DNA of 9,174 nt from Alphaproteobacteria bacterium (GTDB lineage Bacteria > Pseudomonadota > Alphaproteobacteria > JAJTHO01), in contig JAJTHO010000091.1 of the NCBI GenBank assembly GCA_021297975.1, positions 1-9,174 on the forward strand, given 5' to 3'. Positions within the stretch are counted from its first letter, which is position 1, and every line of letters starts with the position of its first letter. Positions 5,752 through 9,174 of the stretch are shown one piece after another. Under the pieces are notes generated by a model. It was not told the DNA's origin. It ran no database searches and saw nothing but the letters and a program-made list of their open reading frames with translations. A program made the position numbers and the translations under genes.

Positions 5752-7179
5752 GTGAATGTTCGCGTTCGTTTTGCCCCCTCGCCCACCGGCCTACTGCACA
5801 TCGGTGGGGCACGCACAGCGCTGTTTAACTGGCTATTTGCCCGGCATCATGGCGGCGCTTTTCTACTAAGGATTGAAGACACCGACCGGGCGCGCTCCAC
5901 ACCTGAGGCGACCGCCGCGATTTTAGACGGCCTGCGCTGGCTCGGGCTGGATTGGGACGAACCAGAAGTGTATCAATCCGCGAATCTTGAGCGGCACCGC
6001 GCCGTTGCCTTAGGATTGGTAGAGGCAGGCAAGGCCTACCGCTGCTATGCAACACCAGAAGAACTTGAGGTTATGCGCAATGAGGCGATGGCCGCTGGGC
6101 GGCCGGTTGCCTATGATCGGCGCTGGCGTGACAAGACCCCGGCAGATTGGCCTTCCGGCAAGCCCTATACCATTCGATTGCGGACACCGCTTGAGGGCGA
6201 GGTGAGCATTGACGACGCCGTTCAGGGGAATGTGAACGTTAGCAATAGCCAAATCGATGACTTTGTCTTGCTTCGCAGTGACGGCACGCCGACATACATG
6301 CTATCCGTCGTCGTTGATGATCATGACATGGGCATCACCCACATCATTCGCGGCGATGACCACCTCAATAACGCCTTTCGGCAATATCATCTTTTTATCG
6401 CCTGCGGCTTTGATGTTCCCATTTTTGCCCACATCCCCTTGATTCACGGCAGCGACGGGGCAAAGCTGTCTAAGCGCCACGGCGCGGTGGGCGTATCGAG
6501 CTATCGCGACGAGGGCTTTCTGCCGGAGGCGCTGTGCAACTATTTATTGCGCCTCGGCTGGGGGCATGGCGACGATGAAATCATTAGCCTGGAACAGGCA
6601 ATTAGCTGGTTTGATAGCCTTAGCCACATCAGCAAAAGCGCCTCGCGCTTTGACCGCGACAAACTACTTTTTCTCAATCAGCATTATCTGCGTCAAATAG
6701 ATAGTGAACGAATACTTTCATTAATAGGCCAACATATAAAAGACTTTAAAATGAATGAATATTCACTTTATTCATTCCGTGATCTCGCCGCCGCCTTCAC
6801 TGAACGCGCCCACACGCTCAATGAAGTTGCCGCTGCTGCACAATTTCTTTTCACCCCCCTGCCGCTCCCTATTGCCGCTGATGCAGCGCAACATTTCGAT
6901 GCCGCCGCGCAACGCCGCACCGCTGCACTGCTTGATACCCTTGATGCCGCCGTTTCCGACGAAAATTGGAATGCCGCACACTTAGAGTCCACCCTTAAAG
7001 AGGCCGCGAAGGCGCAAGGCGTCAAGCTGGGCGCGCTTTTAATGCCGCTGCGCGTTGCGCTCACCGGGCAGGCACACAGCCCGAGTGTTTTTGCCATTCT
7101 GGCCGCCCTTGGCAAAAAACACAGCCTTGTTGTTGCCCGGTCAACACTGAATGCTGCGTTGCAAAAAGATTCTGCTTGA
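5752..7179 (+). CDS. gltX: Glutamyl-tRNA synthetase
   Basis: Cytoplasmic class I aminoacyl-tRNA synthetase of 475 residues (usual length ~470) that charges tRNA-Glu. Where glutaminyl-tRNA synthetase is missing, as in most Alphaproteobacteria, such enzymes also charge tRNA-Gln for the GatCAB amidotransferase. The N-terminus VRVRFAPSPTG leads into the HIGH-type motif HIGG (16-19). LRIEDTD (39-45) and IIRGDDHLNN (198-207) line the active site. The KMSKS-type loop is KLSKR (238-242). The C-terminal helical anticodon-binding domain starts around residue 320. No zinc-binding cysteine cluster is visible. The start codon is GTG at 5752, directly after the previous TAA, with GGGAG about 10 nt upstream. 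An AT-rich stretch covers roughly residues 304-343. Alphaproteobacteria often carry two gltX genes, and which paralogue this is cannot be decided here; adjacency to gltA is common in the class. Confidence 0.96.
   Translation: MNVRVRFAPSPTGLLHIGGARTALFNWLFARHHGGAFLLRIEDTDRARSTPEATAAILDGLRWLGLDWDEPEVYQSANLERHRAVALGLVEAGKAYRCYATPEELEVMRNEAMAAGRPVAYDRRWRDKTPADWPSGKPYTIRLRTPLEGEVSIDDAVQGNVNVSNSQIDDFVLLRSDGTPTYMLSVVVDDHDMGITHIIRGDDHLNNAFRQYHLFIACGFDVPIFAHIPLIHGSDGAKLSKRHGAVGVSSYRDEGFLPEALCNYLLRLGWGHGDDEIISLEQAISWFDSLSHISKSASRFDRDKLLFLNQHYLRQIDSERILSLIGQHIKDFKMNEYSLYSFRDLAAAFTERAHTLNEVAAAAQFLFTPLPLPIAADAAQHFDAAAQRRTAALLDTLDAAVSDENWNAAHLESTLKEAAKAQGVKLGALLMPLRVALTGQAHSPSVFAILAALGKKHSLVVARSTLNAALQKDSA
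6753..6777. repeat. Perfect 9-bp inverted repeat inside gltX
   Basis: GAATGAATA (6753-6761) is mirrored by TATTCATTC (6769-6777) with a 7-nt loop. It encodes residues about 334-342, at the junction of the catalytic and anticodon-binding domains. It lies in the most AT-rich part of the gene: 6661-6780 has about 28% G+C by hand count. There is no T-run typical of a terminator. It may be chance within low-complexity AT-rich DNA. Confidence 0.4.
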
Positions 7180-7205
7180 GCTCTTTGCATTACCCGTTAA
7201 GGTTC

Positions 7206-7223
7206 GCTTTACTTCGGTAAGGT
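7206..7223 (+). promoter_or_regulatory. UUCG-tetraloop hairpin in the gltX-gltA spacer
   Basis: In RNA, the segments at 7206-7212 and 7217-7223 pair over 7 bp, including two G-U pairs, around a C(UUCG)G loop, an unusually stable tetraloop. It ends 13 nt before the gltA ribosome binding site and has no following U-run. It could be a processing or mRNA-stabilising element that sets gltA levels apart from gltX; a terminator is unlikely. Confidence 0.4.
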
Positions 7224-7236
7224 AGAACAAAGAATC

Positions 7237-7242
7237 GAGGAG
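7237..7242 (+). promoter_or_regulatory. Strong ribosome binding site of gltA
   Basis: GAGGAG, 7 nt before ATG 7250, followed by an A-rich spacer. It is the best Shine-Dalgarno sequence in the window and fits high expression of citrate synthase. Confidence 0.8.
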
Positions 7243-7249
7243 ACAAAAA

Positions 7250-8566
7250 ATGTCCAAAGCCGCCACTGCCAACGCGCCGCAAAGCTATACACTGGTTGAT
7301 AACACCACCGGCAAGAAAATTGAGCTTCCCGTTTTAGACGGCACACAGGGCCCGCAGGTTCTTGATATTCGTAAACTTTATAACGATACCGGCGCGTTCA
7401 CTTTTGACCCTGGCTTCACCTCTACCGCCTCGTGCGAGTCTGCCATTACCTACATCGACGGCGATCAGGGCATCCTGCAACACCGCGGCTATAATATTGA
7501 AGACCTCGCCGTGCAGTCGGACTTCATGGAAGTATCCTATTTGCTGTTGAACGGCGAACTCCCCTCTGTGGAACAGAAAAAAACCTTTGTGAACGCCATT
7601 ACGCGCCACACCATGGTGCATGAGCAGATTCAGTTCCTCTTCCGCGGTTTCCGCCGCGACGCGCACCCCATGGCTGTTTTGTGCGGCGTTGTGGGCGCAC
7701 TGTCGGCGTTTTACCATGACTCCTTAGACATCCAAGACCCGCAACAGCGGATGATCTCGGCGCACCGCCTGATCGCCAAAATCCCCACCATTGCCGCCAT
7801 GGCCTATAAATATTCTATTGGTCAGCCGTTTGTGTACCCCAAAAACGACCTGAAATACGCGGAAAACTTCCTGCACATGTGTTTTGCTGTGCCGTGCGAA
7901 GAGTATGCTGTAAACCCGGTGACGGCGCGCGCGCTGGATCGGATTTTCATCCTGCATGCCGATCATGAGCAGAATGCCTCTACATCCACGGTGCGCCTTG
8001 CCGGCTCATCGGGTGCAAACCCCTTTGCGTGTATCGCGGCGGGTATTGCCTCCCTCTGGGGCCCGGCACATGGCGGCGCGAATGAAGCCGTCATTAAAAT
8101 GCTCCAGGAAATCGGTGATAAGAAGCGCATTCCTGAATTCATCAAACGCGCCAAAGACAAAAATGACGGCTTCCGCCTGATGGGCTTTGGCCACCGCGTC
8201 TATAAAAATTATGACCCGCGAGCGACCGTCATGCGCCAGACATGCCACGAAGTGCTGAATGAGCTGGGCATTAAGGACGAGCCGCTGCTCGATATGGCGA
8301 TGGAACTCGAGCGGATTGCGCTGGAAGACGACTACTTCGTTGAGCGGAAACTCTACCCGAACGTGGATTTCTATTCAGGCATTATCCTCCGCGCGATGGG
8401 CTTCCCCACCGCGCTGTTTACCGTGCTGTTTGCCCTCGCCCGCACCGTTTGCTGGTTTGCACAATGGAAAGAAATGATTGAAGATCCGAATCAGCGTATT
8501 GGCCGCCCGCGTCAGCTTTATGTGGGCGCAAAACCGCGCGCGTACACACCGCTGCATAAGCGATAA
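7250..8566 (+). CDS. gltA: Citrate synthase (type II)
   Basis: First enzyme of the TCA cycle, condensing acetyl-CoA and oxaloacetate to citrate in the cytoplasm; 438 residues, the usual length for the proteobacterial type II enzyme. The catalytic triad is visible: H274 in WGPAHGGANEA, H315 in GFGHRVYKNYDPRA and D373 in PNVDFYSG (equivalent to E. coli H264, H305, D362). The substrate-site segment LHADHEQNAS (235-244) and the C-terminal RIGRPRQLYVG are intact. The N-terminal ~50-residue beta domain typical of Gram-negative type II enzymes is present. It lies 70 nt after gltX. That spacer has a UUCG hairpin and a strong ribosome binding site but no convincing promoter, so read-through from gltX is likely, possibly with an extra promoter I could not identify. 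No clear terminator follows the stop codon. Confidence 0.98.
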   Translation: MSKAATANAPQSYTLVDNTTGKKIELPVLDGTQGPQVLDIRKLYNDTGAFTFDPGFTSTASCESAITYIDGDQGILQHRGYNIEDLAVQSDFMEVSYLLLNGELPSVEQKKTFVNAITRHTMVHEQIQFLFRGFRRDAHPMAVLCGVVGALSAFYHDSLDIQDPQQRMISAHRLIAKIPTIAAMAYKYSIGQPFVYPKNDLKYAENFLHMCFAVPCEEYAVNPVTARALDRIFILHADHEQNASTSTVRLAGSSGANPFACIAAGIASLWGPAHGGANEAVIKMLQEIGDKKRIPEFIKRAKDKNDGFRLMGFGHRVYKNYDPRATVMRQTCHEVLNELGIKDEPLLDMAMELERIALEDDYFVERKLYPNVDFYSGIILRAMGFPTALFTVLFALARTVCWFAQWKEMIEDPNQRIGRPRQLYVGAKPRAYTPLHKR

Positions 8567-8579
8567 TCACGTTATTTGA

Positions 8580-9062
8580 TTGGGTGCTATTCAACAAATA
8601 GAAAACCTTTTTGATAATCCTTTGTGTTTTGATGCGTATGGACTTCCTATTAATAGTCCCGTGCATTTTTTTTCCATTGGCGAGGAGCAAGATAGCGTTT
8701 TAAATCTCGCATCCTCTGGACATTTTCATGAAATAGCATTCAGCAATAGCTTGCATTTTGGCGTAGCTGGTGTGTTCAACTTCGATTGGGTAGGACAAAC
8801 ACGGCAAAAATACATGATTCTTGCTGACATCAACAACACTCAGCAAGAATTCTGGCATGCCTTCTTTGATCTTATTTCCGAAAACCCTGTGATTACTCCT
8901 GCACACCTTACAACTTGGATTGAATCTCTTAATTTTGAAGCCCGCAATGCGGGTTTCTGTTTCCGAAAGGAGCAACAAGACCAGTCTATACCCGATTTAG
9001 TTGCCTCTCTTTATAACAATCCTTTTTGTTTTCTTAGGACTTACGCGTTAAGCGAAGAGTAA
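8580..9062 (+). CDS. Unrecognised AT-rich 160-residue ORF, possibly a remnant
   Basis: I do not recognise this protein. It reads like a soluble globular chain: aromatic-rich (FNFDWVGQ at 67-74, EFWHAFFDL at 90-98), with no signal peptide or membrane segment. NLFDNPLCF (9-17) near the N-terminus recurs as SLYNNPFCF (143-151) near the C-terminus. Composition differs from its neighbours: the sample 8701-8760 has about 37% G+C against about 60% for 8041-8100 in gltA. The start is doubtful. A TGA directly precedes TTG 8580, no ribosome binding site is visible, and the next start in frame (GTG 8661) would delete the first motif copy. It begins 13 nt after gltA and so may be translated from the gltA transcript. 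It may be an acquired gene, a truncated member of a repeat-containing family, or a decaying one. Confidence 0.5.
   Translation: MGAIQQIENLFDNPLCFDAYGLPINSPVHFFSIGEEQDSVLNLASSGHFHEIAFSNSLHFGVAGVFNFDWVGQTRQKYMILADINNTQQEFWHAFFDLISENPVITPAHLTTWIESLNFEARNAGFCFRKEQQDQSIPDLVASLYNNPFCFLRTYALSEE
8607..8630 (+). repeat. Direct repeat, copy 1
   Basis: This 24-nt segment matches 9009-9032 at 20 of 24 positions. The two copies are 402 nt apart, an exact multiple of three, and both encode the L-x-x-N-P-x-C-F motif in the same frame. Confidence 0.5.
8938..8956 (+). terminator. Terminator-like hairpin inside the AT-rich ORF
   Basis: AAGCCCGC (8938-8945) pairs with GCGGGTTT (8949-8956) over 8 bp with one G-U pair and a 3-nt AAT loop. 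It is followed by an interrupted T-rich stretch (CTGTTTCC). The arms form one of the strongest short hairpins in the window and stand out in AT-rich surroundings. If active it would end transcripts from gltA, which otherwise lack a visible terminator, but it lies within the reading frame. Its T-tract is imperfect. Confidence 0.4.
9009..9032 (+). repeat. Direct repeat, copy 2
   Basis: Second copy of the 24-nt element at 8607-8630. Similarity stops soon after it, and the reading frame ends at 9062, only ten codons further on, as if a second repeat unit of about 134 codons had been cut short. Confidence 0.5.
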
Positions 9063-9174
9063 GGCGGGTGATTTCAACTGTTCGCGCATATATTCCGTGA
9101 ACAATTCACTTTTTAGGCGATAAACATTGGTTTTAAGCTTGGCGGCAAGTCGCTTAAGACAAACCAAGACAATC
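9048..9174 (-). CDS. Possible C-terminal end of a leftward gene (partial)
   Basis: On the minus strand one frame is open from the window edge for 41 codons, ending in TAA at 9050-9048. The peptide is lysine/arginine-rich and probably helical (for example RLAAKLKTNVYRLKSEL, then FTEYMREQ). The other two minus frames are closed. By chance an open run of this length is not rare (about one in seven for one frame), so it is only a candidate. It would meet the rightward AT-rich ORF tail to tail with a 15-nt overlap. No family is recognised. Confidence 0.3.
   Translation of the reverse strand, partial: IVLVCLKRLAAKLKTNVYRLKSELFTEYMREQLKSPALLFA

Noticed and set aside
6768..7190. 140-codon minus-strand ORF opposite the gltX 3' end
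   Set aside because: An alanine/serine-rich shadow frame of the GC-biased gltX coding strand; gltX fully explains the region.
7197..7212. Second CtrA-like box, TTAA-N7-TTTAC, before gltA
   Set aside because: It has one mismatch to the consensus; matches of that quality are expected about twice by chance on both strands of a window this long.
7334..7717. 127-codon minus-strand ORF opposite gltA
   Set aside because: It is a shadow of the highly conserved citrate synthase frame, with no ribosome binding site or plausible product.
8700..8978. 92-codon minus-strand ORF opposite the AT-rich ORF
   Set aside because: Shorter than the plus-strand frame, ends within it, and lacks a ribosome binding site; the plus-strand product looks more protein-like. 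It cannot be fully excluded, as neither has a known family.
1..9174. CRISPR arrays, tRNA or rRNA genes, insertion sequences, prophage or defence genes
   Set aside because: No regularly spaced repeats, cloverleaf-like segments, transposase or integrase motifs, or terminal inverted repeats were seen on either strand.

Overview
The window looks like a chromosomal housekeeping segment of an alphaproteobacterium. This rests on three things: the gene order proS - lolC/E - lolD - dnaE, a neighbouring gltX - gltA pair, and a DUF1467 membrane protein. All three are familiar arrangements in that class. ProS is also the short alphaproteobacterial form without the editing insertion. Base composition is moderately GC-rich in the housekeeping genes, with two clear AT-rich departures: a patch inside gltX and the gene after gltA. 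Genus cannot be read from the sequence.

Layout: the left half (1-5392) is a leftward block. Read in transcription order, it holds a small membrane-anchored protein (5392), a small secreted protein (5196), proS (4816), a LolC/E-type permease (3543), lolD (2300) and the first 543 codons of dnaE (1629, running off the window). Apart from a 41-nt gap before proS, every junction overlaps (14, 14, 8 and 4 nt). This points to one transcript with translational coupling, although unrelated jobs are combined: prolyl-tRNA charging, lipoprotein export to the outer membrane and chromosome replication.

A 119-nt divergent region (5393-5511) separates this block from a rightward block: a DUF1467 protein (5512), gltX (5752, starting at the base after the preceding stop codon) and gltA (7250). 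In the middle of the divergent region is an exact TTAA-N7-TTAA palindrome, the form of the alphaproteobacterial cell-cycle regulator CtrA's binding site. It is positioned to act on either promoter and is the most testable regulatory hypothesis here.

After gltA (8567-9174) the character changes. A 160-codon AT-rich ORF with a TTG start, no visible ribosome binding site and no family I recognise carries a short sequence motif at both ends and a terminator-like hairpin inside. It converges on a possible gene tail entering from the right edge. This is the accessory-looking part of the window. I found no CRISPR array, tRNA, rRNA, transposase or defence system, and I do not claim a novel multi-gene system.
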